Shown: piece by piece, positions 7,911 to 18,126 of the stretch
Numbering within the stretch: the first letter of the stretch is position 1
How the letters are laid out: every line of letters begins with the position of its first letter
Assembly (NCBI RefSeq): GCF_030915465.1
Contig: NZ_CP133267.1
Coordinates: 744,001 to 808,000, forward strand
DNA length: 64,000 nt
Reading direction: 5' to 3'
From: Neobacillus sp. PS3-34
Lineage (GTDB): Bacteria; Bacillota; Bacilli; Bacillales; Cytobacillaceae
Notes under the pieces: model-generated
Databases searched by the model: none
Told to the model about the DNA's origin: nothing
What the model saw: the letters and a program-made list of their open reading frames with translations, nothing else
Made by a program: the position numbers and the translations under genes

Positions 7911-9799
7911 CTACATAACCCTCTTAAACATCTTTTCCATTTCATAAATCGAATACTGAACAATGATCGGCCTTCCATGTGGACATGTAAACGGATCAGA
8001 AGCCCTGCGCAGGTCGTCCAGCAGTGTTTGGATCTCATCATTCCGCAGGTGCCGGTTCGCTTTGATGGAGGCTTTGCAGCTCATCATAATCGCTGCCTCT
8101 TCGCGGAGCTTTTTGATGTCGACTTTTTTCATGGAAAGAAGCTGTTCAATCATCTCTTCGATAATTTCCTTCTCCTCACCCTTAGGTAACCACTGAGGAT
8201 GCGATCTGACAATAAAGCTATTGATGCCAAATTCTTCGAGGAAAATACCAACTTTTTCAAGCTCCGCTCGATTTTCTTCTATTTTTATAAATTCATCTGT
8301 TGAATATTCAAATGTAAGCGGGACGAGCATTTCCTGCAGTTCACTTTCCACCTGGCCGACCTTTTCGCGGAAATACTCATACTTAATCCGCTCCTGTGCT
8401 GCGTGCTGGTCAATAATGTACAGTCCCTTTTCATTTTGGGCGAAAATATATGTGCCATGCATCTGCCCGATCGGATACATCTTTGGTACCCTGCTCTCAT
8501 CCCCTGTGCCTACAGGAGGTAAAACCGGCTCAGGAATTTCTTCATAAAAATCTTCAGTCACTGGAGCCGCAAAATCATCTTCCGCAATTGCAGGCATATG
8601 TGAATGAGTATCTATTTCTTTTTGCACGACTGTGGTTGGAAAATAAGGAATTTCTTCGGTACGAGCCATAGGCGCCGGATGTTCCATAACGGTTTCCGTC
8701 ATCCTCACAGGTGAAACAAATGGGTCCCGCTGTGGAAACTCATCCAGAGAAAATGCTGTCTGTTCCGACTTGGGCTGTTCTTTTTTTACCGAAATGACAC
8801 CTGATGGTATAAGCTCCTTCGTTTTAAAGACCGCTTTAATTGTGCTTGAAATCAGCTCGTTCAATTCTGCTTCCTTACTAATCCGAACCTCCATTTTTGA
8901 AGGATGGACGTTCACATCGACGAGCAAGGGGTCCATTTCGATATTTAACAGGACAATCGGATACCTTCCAATCGGCAGCAGTGTATGATAGCCTTCCTGG
9001 ATTGCTTTTGCGAGCGCATAATTGCGGATAAACCGTCCATTGATCATGGTGGAAATGTAATTCCGGGAAGCTCTCGTCACTTCTGGCATGGAAATATATC
9101 CACTTAATTTAAAATCAAGTGACTGGCCGGTAACAGGGATCAGCTGTTTCGCGATACCGAGGCCATAAATGGCAGCGAGCACCTGCCGGACATCTCCGTT
9201 TCCATTTGTGTGCAGCAGCTTCCGCTCGTTATGAATGAGCCGGAATGATACCTCCGGATGTGAAAGAGCAAGCCGGTTGACCACGTCCGTAATATTTCCT
9301 AGCTCCGTATGAATTGTCTTCATATATTTAAGGCGAGCTGGTGTGTTAAAAAACAAATCAGTTATCGTCAAGTCTGTCCCTTTTCTGCTTGATGACTTTT
9401 CGAAGGTTTCCACTTTTCCGCCTTCAATCACAACCCTGTGTCCGGCACCCTCACCTGTCGAGGTCTTCATTTCCAGACGGGAAACCGAGGCGATACTTGG
9501 GAGAGCCTCGCCTCTGAAGCCAAGAGTCCGAATCCGAAAAAGATCGGTTTCATCCTTGATTTTACTGGTGGCATGACGCTGGAAGGCGGTCAGGACATCC
9601 TCTTCTTCAATCCCATCGCCATTATCGGTAATCCGGATTTTCGCAAGTCCCGCCTCCTCCACATCAATCTCGATGACAGTGCTCCCGGCATCAATCGCAT
9701 TTTCAACCAATTCCTTCACAACTGAAGCAAGCCTTCGACCACTTCACCTGCCGCAATTTTATTGGATAATGCATCATCCAATTGAATGATTTTCCCCAT
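7911..9799 (-). CDS. mutL: DNA mismatch repair protein MutL (frameshifted in this sequence)
   Basis: A mismatch repair ATPase and strand-nicking endonuclease. The GHKL motifs E-N-A-I-D-A-G, D-N-G-D-G-I and G-F-R-G-E-A-L are present. The C-terminal domain carries D-Q-H-A-x2-E-x4-E and C-P-H-G-R-P, the metal-binding endonuclease signature of MutL from bacteria without MutH. The ATG at 9797-9799 follows GGGAGGTG. The frame breaks near 9730-9735, within the conserved E-R-P-A-S-V-V: GAAGGCTTGC stands where GAACGGCCTGC is expected, another GGCC site. The gene starts 18 bases after mutS ends, so the two are an operon. Confidence 0.93.
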
Positions 9800-9817
9800 C
9801 GACTGCCACCTCCCTTA

Positions 9818-12434
9818 TTACCCTTTTAATTTTTTCTGCAGTTCGTACAGTGTATTGATCGCCTGAAGCGGTGTCAGATCCAAAATATCCAATTCTTTTA
9901 TCTGATCTAAAATGCGCTTCTCTTTATGAGTTGGTTCTGGAATTTTTCTTTCTTTCGGTTCATCGAAAAAGGACAGCTGTGCCGTTTCTTCTTTTACTGT
10001 TTTCTTTGGCCTTTCTTCGATAGCAGCGGCCACTGCGGCAGGAATTGCCTGTGGTGCTGGCTGTTCAAGTGCCATCAGAATTTCGTTGGCGCGGTTAATC
10101 AATTCGTCTGGAAGCTCCGCCAGCTGGGCCAGCATGAATCCCATAGCTTTTATCGGCAGGGCCTTCCTTAATTTTATGAAGAAAAACAACCTTGCCATTA
10201 TGCTCAATAGCGCTGACATGCACGTTCTTCAGCATGTCCAGTTCATCCTCCAGCACCGTCAATTCATGATAGTGGGTAGAGAACAACGTCTTGGCACCAA
10301 TACGGTCATGGATATATTCGATAATTGCCTGCGCAAGCGCCATGCCATCGTACGTCGATGTCCCTCTGCCAATTTCGTCAAATAAAATTAAGCTATCCTG
10401 TGTCGCATTATTAATGGCATTTTTTGCTTCCAGCATTTCAACCATAAATGTACTTTCGCCTGAAATGAGGTCGTCAGCCGCTCCAATCCGGGTAAATACC
10501 TGATCAAATATAGGGAGCACTGCCTCTGTTGCCGGAACATAACAGCCGATTTGCGCAAGAATCGCAGTAAGTGCAATCTGGCGCATATACGTACTTTTAC
10601 CAGACATATTACGCCCGGTAATTAAAAGCATTTCGCGTTCGCTATCCATAAAGCAATCATTAGGAACATACTCCTGTGCAGCAAGGACCTTTTCAACAAC
10701 GGGATGACGGCTTTTCCTTTAGGACGATTTTTCGATCACTTGAAAAAGAAGGCTTTACATAATGGCGGTTTTCGCTCACCTGGGCAAAGCATTGCAGCAC
10801 ATCCAGTTCACTAACCGTTTTTGCCAGAGCCTGAAGTCTAGGTATATATTCTTTAATCGTTTCGCGAATTTCGGTGAATAGCTCATACTCCAGCTCGCCG
10901 CATTTTTCTTCGCCTGGAGGATAAGTGCTTCTTTTTCTTTAAGTTCAGGAGTGACATAGCGTTCCGCATTCGTCAGCGTCTGCTTGCGTTCGTACTGTCC
11001 CTCTTCCAGAAGATGCAAATTCGCCCTCGTGACTTCAATATAGTAGCCGAAGACGCGGTTATAACCAATTTTAAGCGATTTGATGCCGGTCTTTTCCCGC
11101 TCCTGGCGCTCGAGCTGGGCAATCCATGTCTTGCCGTTGCGGCTGGCATAACGGTATTGGTCAAGCTGTTCGTTGTAGCCATCCCGGATAATATTGCCTT
11201 CCTTTAATGAAAGCGGCGGATTTTCCACCATCGCCTGCTCAAGCAAATCGGTGACCGTTTCACAAGGGTCAAGCCTTTCCGCAATTTGGCGGGCATCTTC
11301 ATTTGAAAATCCATTCATAATTTCCTTCAGCAATGGAATTTGCAATAGCGAGCGTTTCAATTGGGCCAGATCGCGGGCATTTACATTCCCAAAAGCGACA
11401 CGGCCTGCGAGGCGTTCCAGGTCATAGACTTCTTTTAATTTTTCACGCAGTTCCTGTCTCTCGAAATACCCTTTTATAAAAGTATCGACAAGTGAATGCC
11501 TGCGCTCAATTTCCTGTCTGTCTATCAAAGGACGGTCAATCCAGGTTTTAAGCATCCTTCCGCCCATCGCCGTCATCGTTTCGTCAAGCAGCCATAATAG
11601 CGATCCTTTTTTTCCTTTTGAACGGATCGTCTCGGTTAATTCAAGATTGCGCTTTGAATAGTAATCTATTTTCATATATTGGTGGATTTGATAGGTTGTC
11701 ACTGGCTGTAGATGGTCAAGGCTTCTTTTCTGCGTGCGGTATAGGTAATGAATCAGCCTTGCTGCCGTCTGCCTTAATTTATTTTGATTGAGTGGCTCCA
11801 GCAAGTGGGCAAAGTGATCCTCTGCTTCGAAACGATCCTCGAATGAAATAGCAAGCACATCGCGTTCGCGCATTTTTTTCTGAAGTTCACCGTCAAAGCT
11901 GCTGCTGACAACGACTTCCTTCGAGCTAAGGACGGCCAGTTCGTTCAACACTTCATCAAAGCTGCCCGATAAAAGCGTTACCCGGTTTTCACCTGTTGTT
12001 AAATCATTGTAAGCAAACCCAAAGGTGCTATCGTCAAAGGAGGTGATGGAGGCAAGGTAGTTATTTTCTTTTTCAGACAAGCTGCGTCCTTCCATGACCG
12101 TACCCGGGGTGATCAGCTGAACAACCTCGCGCCGGACAACACCCTTTGCCTGCTTCGGATCCTCGGTCTGCTCACAAATTGCCACTTTATAGCCTTTTTC
12201 TACTAACTGTTCAATATAATTAGGAGCCGAGTGGTACGGAACTCCGCACATCGGGATGCGGTCTTCAGAGCCGCCTTCCCTGCTCGTCAAGGTTATCTCA
12301 AGTTCCTGGGATGCTTTTAACGCATCATCAAAGAACATTTCATAAAAATCGCCTAAGCGGAAAAATAAAAAGGCATCCTGATATTCTGCCTTCACTTTTA
12401 AGTATTGTTGTATCATCGGCGTATAAGCAGCCAT
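9818..12434 (-). CDS. mutS: DNA mismatch repair protein MutS (three frameshifts in this sequence)
   Basis: A mismatch-recognition ATPase. The N-terminal mismatch domain has [11 protein letters not shown], and the P-loop region reads G-R-N-M-S-G-K-S-T where G-P-N-M-S-G-K-S-T is nearly invariant. D-E-I-G-R-G-T-S-T (Walker B/signature) and S-T-H-Y-H-E-L-T are intact. The start is the ATG at 12432-12434 with GGAGG seven bases upstream, not the earlier ATG. Frameshifts fall near 10911-10915, 10711-10715 and 10127-10133, all at visible or expected GGCC, and the Pro to Arg change is also at GGCC. Repaired length is about 871 residues, normal for Bacillus. Confidence 0.93.
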
Positions 12435-12496
12435 AATATCCTCCAGCATTTGTTTTCTCGTTCGAGTCTCTTCGACATATAATTATAGCATAAGAT

Positions 12497-12562
12497 GAAA
12501 CTTCCATCAGCGGGATGTTTCTTCCACGCTGATGGTTAGTTGAACCAATCGGGCATTTACGG
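12497..12562. repeat. Hairpin repeat, family 2, copy 1
   Basis: A 66-bp unit whose core CCATCAGCG ... CGCTGATGG can form a 9-bp stem, followed by GTTAGTTGAACCAATCGGGC. It is repeated almost exactly at 12649-12715. The 12435-12788 gap holds only these repeats, a T-run and the presumed mutS promoter area. Confidence 0.85.
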
Positions 12563-12648
12563 GCAGTTTATTTTTTTTTCAAAACTGCTTAGTTTTATTT
12601 TATTTCTCATCTCGAGGCTTGGATTACTGCCCGTTAGCGGGATAAAGT

Positions 12649-12715
12649 GAAACTTCCATCAGCGGGATGTTTCTTCCACGCTGATGGTTAGTTGAATCAA
12701 TCGGGCAATTTACGG
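12649..12715. repeat. Hairpin repeat, family 2, copy 2
   Basis: Second copy in the same orientation, 152 bp from the first, with a single base change in the GTTAGTTGAAYCAATCGGGC tail and one inserted base near the end. The same hairpin core is fully conserved. Confidence 0.85.
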
Positions 12716-12788
12716 CTTTTAAAGGAAAATCAACTCTCATTATAGAATTTTACTTAATGGGAGTTGAATGGTAAAAGGAGTGTTTTAA

Positions 12789-13346
12789 ATGGATTTCCCT
12801 GAACTGGAAACAAAAAGATTAAAATTGGTAGAATTAAAGAAGGAACACGCAATGGATTTCTTCGCCATCCTTTCTTTGGACGAAGTGACCAGGCATTACG
12901 GCATGGATAAATTGGCGAGTGTGGAAGATGCTGAACATATAATTGAATTGATGCAAACTAACTATGTTGAAAAACGTGGTTGCCGGTGGGGCATTGTGCT
13001 AAAGGAGACCGGAGAATTAATCGGCACTGCCGGGCTTAATGCCCTTATGTTAAAGAACAAGCGTGCGGAAATTGGATACGAGATCCATCCTGAGCATTGG
13101 AGGAAGGGTTACGCATCAGAGGCATTGAGGGGCATTTTAGAATACAGTTTTACTTCTCTAGGATTAGAGAGGATGGGAGCGGTGGTTTATCCGGAAAATC
13201 AGGCATCCTATCAGCTGCTGGAGAAACTGGGCTTTCAAAAAGAAGGCATGCTGCGCAAATACATGCATCAAAATAATAAGGCACATGACACGTTTGTGTA
13301 TTCCTTACTGGATACAGAATGGTTTGCAAGCCGGGAATACCAATAA
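12789..13346 (+). CDS. GNAT N-acetyltransferase, RimJ/RimL type
   Basis: A 185-residue protein of the RimJ/RimL acetyltransferase group. It opens with E-L-E-T-K-R-L-K-L (the usual 'T-x-R-L-x-L' start). The acetyl-CoA loop is R-K-G-Y-A-S-E-A-L, preceded by E-I-G-Y-E-I-H-P-x-x-W and followed by N-x-A-S-Y-x-L-L-E-K-L-G-F. Homologues acetylate protein N-termini or small amines, and the target here is unknown. The ATG follows AAAGGAG. It is one of the few plus-strand genes and stands alone between mutS and a convergent small gene. Confidence 0.88.
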   Translation: MDFPELETKRLKLVELKKEHAMDFFAILSLDEVTRHYGMDKLASVEDAEHIIELMQTNYVEKRGCRWGIVLKETGELIGTAGLNALMLKNKRAEIGYEIHPEHWRKGYASEALRGILEYSFTSLGLERMGAVVYPENQASYQLLEKLGFQKEGMLRKYMHQNNKAHDTFVYSLLDTEWFASREYQ

Positions 13347-13361
13347 TCCCGGCTTATTAAT

Positions 13362-13553
13362 TTATTCCCCAAAATAGTCTTCAAATTCCTTTGACGATTT
13401 TACATGATAATATGGATTTTCCTCAGTAGCATTCTTCGGGTCAAGGTTGGTCTTTATAACCAGCATTGGCTCTGATGGCCTCTCTGCAATAATCCTGTCA
13501 TTCAATTGCTGAAAATCGGGCATATCTTTACTTCCTGGTCCCTCTTTTTTCAT
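13362..13553 (-). CDS. Small hypothetical protein
   Basis: A 63-residue soluble, charged protein. The ATG at 13551-13553 is chosen because AAGGAGGTG lies six bases upstream, and a longer reading to 13592 lacks one. It has no transmembrane segment or cysteine. The C-terminal Y-Y-H-V-K-S-S-K-E-F-E-D-Y-F-G is the most distinctive part. I do not recognise a family. It converges with the RimJ-like gene. Confidence 0.6.
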   Translation of the reverse strand: MKKEGPGSKDMPDFQQLNDRIIAERPSEPMLVIKTNLDPKNATEENPYYHVKSSKEFEDYFGE

Positions 13554-13638
13554 TCGCGCACACCTCCTTAAACTTAGGGTGCTGTTATTCATTGCATTTA
13601 TGTATTAAAAAACAGCATGGCAGATGCCATACTGTTTC

Positions 13639-14700
13639 TCAGCCGATTCCAGGTGTGTTCATCAGCACAACCCGCCAGCCGTCGGGATCTTCTATCGTAA
13701 TACCGCCTCTGCGCCAATAAGGATTTTCAGGCTCGGTTTCTGGATATCCCATTCGTCTAAGGTTTGCTGCAATTCAGTCTCTTTCAAAAATGTCTGGTAA
13801 ATAGAATACAAGCAAATTTTCTTTTGTTGGAGCTGGCAGGTCGGCAGGTTCCTCTGTCTCTGTCTGTGTGAATTCAAGATGGCAGCTGTTGTCAGGCAGG
13901 CCAAGCATCAAACCGTCATAGCCTTCATGACCACGGAATTCACCGATTTTTTTCAAGCCTAGCCCATCATGATAAAACTCCAAAAGCTTATCAATGTGTT
14001 TGGTCGGCCTTGCCACTCTTACCTGTACAGCAGGCATGCTGCCGTTCCATTCCTGCCGTATGGTAATTTCATAAGGGAGATCAGAATGCTTGAAATGCCC
14101 TGCCTTATCGCCTGAGATAATGACTTTGATGGGATGGATCGTTGCTTCCCTGTCAGTCGGGTACCACGGCCGCCTTTCTTTAACAAGGACAAATACTCCA
14201 TTTGTGTCTCCAAAGAAAGAGAAGCTATCGCTTTCACTTTTGTATTTTGTCAATTGAAAAGAATCAAGCTCCTGTTTGAATTGCGCTATATTTTTAACAG
14301 GCATGCCTACTTCACCAACATAGTACCAGCCTTTAACATGTTCTATATCGCTCCATGAATATTGGCGTTCAAGCAATTCAAGAATATTGCCGTCAGGATC
14401 AGTAAAATATGCCTGCTTCCCCTGCCAAAACATGCTGTAATGACCTTCCTCATCTTCCAGAAGAAGCTGCAAATAGGACATTTTTTCGTACATATATTCA
14501 AAGAATGGGAGGCCGCTTGGCAGACATAAATGATAGAATGGCTGGCTTGCATCCTTCTCAAATACAAGCTTCGTTGCCCCTGCCATTACCGCAAAATATT
14601 CCCCTGACTCACTGACTAATGGCATTTCCAATTGATTTGTATAAAACTCTTTCATTTCCTCCAGCTTCAAACATTTTAAATTGAGCTGATAAATTTTCAT
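13639..14700 (-). CDS. Two-domain VOC/glyoxalase-like protein with an in-frame TGA
   Basis: Two vicinal-oxygen-chelate halves: residues 1-130 (D-P-D-G-N-I-L-E-L-L) and about 135-353 (F-Y-H-D-G-L-G-L-K-K-I, and E-D-P-D-G-W-R-V-V-L near the end). The ATG at 14698-14700 follows GGGAG. Reading stops at a TGA at 13774-13776 (codon 309). The same frame then continues with R-R-M-G-Y-P-E-T-E-P-E-N-P-Y-W and G-I-T-I-E-D-P-D-G-W-R to the natural stop at 13639, so the last 44 residues of the fold are cut off. CGA to TGA is the simplest cause. A pair of compensating indels is the alternative. Confidence 0.75.
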
Positions 14701-14812
14701 TTCGATCACTCCCTTGCTTTTATTATAGTTAGTGGTATGCAAGGAAGAATCAATCTTTAGATGTAGAAGAGGTCAGCAATTGTTACGATTTTTTTGAAAC
14801 ACAAAAAAGAAA

Positions 14813-14838
14813 AACTAGGAAGCGAAACCTTCCTAGTT
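14813..14838 (-). terminator. cotE terminator
   Basis: Perfect 10-bp stem AACTAGGAAG / CTTCCTAGTT with a 6-base loop. On the minus strand it runs into TTTTCTTTTTTGTG just beyond the cotE stop. Confidence 0.85.
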
Positions 14839-14843
14839 AGCCA

Positions 14844-15392
14844 TTACTCTTCCTCCGAACCGACAAGGAAATCCGGATTTAATTCTTCAAATTCCTCATC
14901 ATCTACATGAGTGCCCCATTCATCATCATCACAATCCTTGCAAGCATCGGCATGAACCTTTACACACACTTTTGTTTCGCCGATCACCTCCACGAGGAAT
15001 TCCCGTTCTACATGGACAATAATCTTGTTTCCATTAGGGGAAATGACTGCTTCTACGCAATTTGGCTGCTGAAGCACTCTTGCGATGACTTCCTTATCGT
15101 CGATGACATCGTGGTCACGATACTTTAACTTTATGACATCATGATAAGTAACCCGTTCAGTAACTACTTCTGTTTTTGTATTATCATTATAGGAGTACCA
15201 AACGTTAATGTCATAAGAGCCGTGTATCTCTACTGTTTTACCGATTTTTTTCGCCTCGTATTTATGGTTGATAATCCAACAGCCAAGGATGCTGGTTGGA
15301 CTATGTGCCGGGCAAATCGTATGATTGGACTGTGTAAATTTCCGCCCTTTCGCTACGACCGCTTTGGTGATAATCTCTCTGTATTCTCCCAT
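14844..15392 (-). CDS. cotE: Outer spore coat morphogenetic protein CotE
   Basis: A 182-residue CotE, the scaffold that recruits outer-coat proteins to the developing spore. The N-terminal [17 protein letters not shown] and the central [16 protein letters not shown] are hallmark sequences. The acidic C-terminal tail ending in [11 protein letters not shown] is the region through which CotE contacts other coat proteins. The start is the ATG at 15390-15392, about ten bases after AGGAGG. An upstream in-frame ATG at 15422 precedes that ribosome site. Transcription from a sporulation promoter is expected, but I could not define one convincingly. Confidence 0.96.
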   Translation of the reverse strand: MGEYREIITKAVVAKGRKFTQSNHTICPAHSPTSILGCWIINHKYEAKKIGKTVEIHGSYDINVWYSYNDNTKTEVVTERVTYHDVIKLKYRDHDVIDDKEVIARVLQQPNCVEAVISPNGNKIIVHVEREFLVEVIGETKVCVKVHADACKDCDDDEWGTHVDDEEFEELNPDFLVGSEEE

Positions 15393-15627
15393 TTCGAGCG
15401 AACCCTCCTCTTTCAGTTTCATTTCATCCTATGCTCTTTTCTAGACTGGTGTGCTATAAATTTTTATGAATACTGGATAAAAGTTTAGTCATAGTTCATT
15501 TTATGCTGGGTATTCGCGGATGTGCTAAACAGGGCACAATCTTTCCTTTTATGTTTAAAAATTGATTTTTATACTTTATGAATAATGCCTTTTCTATAGA
15601 AGTAAATGCTGTTTTTATGCGATAAAA

Positions 15628-15655
15628 AAACCAGGCTTAGTAATAAGCCTGGTTT
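15628..15655 (-). terminator. Terminator after ricA
   Basis: Stem AAACCAGGCTTA / TAAGCCTGGTTT (12 bp) with a 4-base loop and a U-run on the minus strand (TTTTTTTATCGC). It ends the miaB-ricA unit. Confidence 0.88.
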
Positions 15656-15693
15656 GGTCACAATATAAGAAAAATAGTGTGCTTCTGCTTTTC

Positions 15694-16125
15694 TTAATGA
15701 TTACAGCTGTCATTGGAGTTGTTCAATGCAGCACCTGTTTCGCCGCGTAAAACGTCTCCGCCAGTTGATTCGATCAGCTGATCTGTTACTGTATTTGAAA
15801 TCGTTGATGCAATCAGCTGCAGAAGTTCATTTACTTCCATTTGGGATTGCTTGAATTCCTGAACAACAGGGATTTCATCCAGCTCCTGCTCGATGGAAGT
15901 AATTTTATCCTCCACCTTTTTCAATGCTTCTGGCTTACCGTAATGCTGAAGGTTAACAGCCTGCTTTTGCAGCCCTTTAATGTCACTAATCAGCATGCTT
16001 ACCTTTGGATTGCTATGAATCTGTGCTTCAGCGCGTTTGAAAAAATCTACTTCTTCTGTTTCTGCAATAATGCTTGCCAATTCCACTGCACGAGCGACGA
16101 TATCGTCTTTTGTATATTTCGCCAC
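15694..16125 (-). CDS. ricA: RicA (YmcA), RNA-processing/RNase Y specificity factor
   Basis: A 143-residue alpha-helical YlbF/YmcA-family protein. In B. subtilis RicA acts with RicT and RicF, as a complex carrying iron-sulfur clusters, to direct RNase Y cleavage and to support sporulation, competence and biofilm formation. Its likely effector enzyme, Rny, is encoded at 23.5-25.0 kb. The start is a GTG (16123-16125) one base after the miaB stop, with AGAGGTG inside the miaB end as ribosome site, so the two are coupled. The C-terminal S-C-N-H carries the only cysteine. Confidence 0.93.
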   Translation of the reverse strand: MAKYTKDDIVARAVELASIIAETEEVDFFKRAEAQIHSNPKVSMLISDIKGLQKQAVNLQHYGKPEALKKVEDKITSIEQELDEIPVVQEFKQSQMEVNELLQLIASTISNTVTDQLIESTGGDVLRGETGAALNNSNDSCNH

Positions 16126-16126
16126 T

Positions 16127-17671
16127 TTAGTTCACCTCTGCCGTTTCTAATTCTTCTACCATTTCTCCGTTTAATGACCAAGTTTTGGCATCTGTAATTT
16201 TTACTTTTACAATTTTGCCAATTGCCGTTTTTGGGGCAATAAAGTTTACAAGCTTGCTTTTGCTTGTATATCCTGCCAATACATCAGGATTGTTTTTGCT
16301 TTCGCCTTCAACAAGTACGTCGACCACCTGGCCCACATACTTTTTCATCGCTAATGCAGAATATTCATTAACGAGAGCATTTAAGCGCTGTAAGCGTTCC
16401 TTTTTTACTTCCATTGGTACATTATCAACCATCTTGGCTGCAGGTGTACCTTCGCGTGGAGAATAAATGAAGGTATATGCGGCATCATAACCGACTTCAC
16501 GGTATAATGACAGCGTTTCTTCAAACTGCTCGTCTGTTTCATTCGGATACCCGACAATAATATCTGTAGTTAACGAAGCATTCGGAATAGCTGCCTTGAT
16601 TTTACGTACCAGCTCAAGATAATGCTCTCTTGAATATTTGCGGGCCATAATTTTCAGGACATCGGTTGAACCGGATTGAACAGGCAGATGGATATGATCC
16701 ATCAAATTGCCGCCCTTCGCCAGAACTTCAATCAGGCGGTCATCAAAATCGCGCGGATGGCTTGTGGTAAAACGAATGCGTGGGATATCGATTTTGCTGA
16801 TTTCCTCCATTAAATCGCCAAGGCCATAGGATATATCTTCAAAATCTTTTCCGTAAGCATTAACATTTTGCCCAAGCAGTGTGATTTCCTGATATCCATG
16901 AGCAGCCAGCTGGCGTACTTCCTGAATAATTTCTTCAGGTCTGCGGCTCCGTTCTTTTCCTCTCGTATAAGGAACGATGCAGTACGTACAGAACTTATCG
17001 CAGCCGTACATAATATTGACCCAGCCTTTGATATTGCCGCGGCGCACCTTTGGAAGGTTCTCGATTACATCGCCTTCCTTGGACCAAACCTCAATGACCA
17101 TTTCCTTGGACATATATGCTTCGTGCAAAATGTTTGGCAGGCGGTGAATATTATGAGTACCGAAAATCATGTCAACCTGGTTATAGGTTTTCAGAATCTT
17201 GTTAACCACTGATTCTTCCTGCGACATGCATCCGCAAACACCAATTAACAGATCGGGCTTTTGCGTTTTTAAATGCTTAAGATGGCCTAATTCACCAAAC
17301 ACTTTGTTCTCAGCATTTTCACGAATCGCACAGGTGTTTAGCAAAATCACATTAGCATCTTCAGTATTATCTGTCGGCTCATAGCCAAGTGCCATAAAGA
17401 TACCCGCCATAACTTCGGTATCATGTTCATTCATTTGGCAGCCGTATGTTCTGATGTAGAATTTACGGCCATCGCCCATTCCCCTGAACTCTTCAGAGAT
17501 GGCAAAGTCATTATGATACTTTACTTCTTCTTTACCGCGTTTTTTTGCGTCCTTTAAAGACGGTGCAGTGATGACCGTTTCAAAGTACTTGCTGTAATCC
17601 TTGGCGGATTTTTTGTCCGAAGAATTAGCACTTTCAGCTTGCTGACTTTCTAACCGTTGTTTTTCATTCAT
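16127..17671 (-). CDS. miaB: tRNA-2-methylthio-N6-dimethylallyladenosine synthase
   Basis: A 514-residue radical-SAM methylthiotransferase that converts i6A37 (made by MiaA) to ms2i6A37. The N-terminal UPF0004 domain has the three cluster cysteines at about C78, C114 and C148. The radical-SAM C-x3-C-x2-C is at about 224-231 (C-D-K-F-C-T-Y-C). The C-terminal part is the TRAM domain. The roughly 65-residue N-terminal extension rich in K, S and D is typical of Bacillus MiaB. It is transcribed ahead of ricA with one base between them. Confidence 0.97.
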   Translation of the reverse strand: MNEKQRLESQQAESANSSDKKSAKDYSKYFETVITAPSLKDAKKRGKEEVKYHNDFAISEEFRGMGDGRKFYIRTYGCQMNEHDTEVMAGIFMALGYEPTDNTEDANVILLNTCAIRENAENKVFGELGHLKHLKTQKPDLLIGVCGCMSQEESVVNKILKTYNQVDMIFGTHNIHRLPNILHEAYMSKEMVIEVWSKEGDVIENLPKVRRGNIKGWVNIMYGCDKFCTYCIVPYTRGKERSRRPEEIIQEVRQLAAHGYQEITLLGQNVNAYGKDFEDISYGLGDLMEEISKIDIPRIRFTTSHPRDFDDRLIEVLAKGGNLMDHIHLPVQSGSTDVLKIMARKYSREHYLELVRKIKAAIPNASLTTDIIVGYPNETDEQFEETLSLYREVGYDAAYTFIYSPREGTPAAKMVDNVPMEVKKERLQRLNALVNEYSALAMKKYVGQVVDVLVEGESKNNPDVLAGYTSKSKLVNFIAPKTAIGKIVKVKITDAKTWSLNGEMVEELETAEVN

Positions 17672-17929
17672 TTATGGGTAATCCCCTTTCGTAAAAAATT
17701 CCATCCTCAGATAGCCATTTCTATTAATCATTCTTCACAATTAATTGGAAGCGCATAAGTTTCAGCTTTATGCTGCACATTATAATAGTATAAAGCTTAA
17801 AAGACGCTAAAACAATAGAAAATCCCGTCCAGTCGCTCGGCGATTCAATTGTATTGTTTCACATGGCACACAGATTAATATTTTACCGATATTCTCACAA
17901 ATTGAAAGTGATAGGCATCACAATATCGA

Positions 17930-18049
17930 AAAGCGCAAGCGCCTTGGTCACCCCCGACAAGCGCTGGAGGGCCTGAAGGTGAAGTCGTTCTTTGTCTTCA
18001 TCGTAAGGACCGAAGCGACCTCGAGGGGGTAGGCGCTGGAGCTAGACAT
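17930..18049. repeat. Dispersed hairpin repeat, family 3, copy a
   Basis: A 120-bp GC-rich unit bounded by GCGCAAGCGCC and the nearly complementary GGCGCTGGAGCTAGACA. It shares its arms with the repeats at 43312-43422 and 47098-47340. It is the only recognisable content of the 17672-18090 gap between miaB and the korB terminator, apart from the miaB promoter area. Confidence 0.75.
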
Positions 18050-18091
18050 CAGTACTATAAAACAAAAAGCTAAACTTTTATCAAAAAAATA

Positions 18092-18116
18092 TCCCGCGGG
18101 AGGCTTTCCCGCGGGA
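18092..18116 (-). terminator. korAB terminator
   Basis: Palindromic 10-bp stem TCCCGCGGGA repeated on both sides of a 5-base loop, followed on the minus strand by ATATTTTTTTGA, ten bases past the korB stop. Confidence 0.88.
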
Positions 18117-18126
18117 CTTTCACTTA

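Noticed and set aside
9730..12434. Hypermutator explanation: real loss of mutS and mutL causing the other frameshifts
   Set aside because: Mismatch-repair loss gives indels mostly in long homopolymers. Here the indels follow GGCC, and long A/T runs in genes are intact. pnpA would also need four independent hits.
13774..13776. Selenocysteine or programmed readthrough at the TGA
   Set aside because: The family has no selenocysteine at this position, no SECIS-like hairpin was seen, and CGA to TGA explains it simply.
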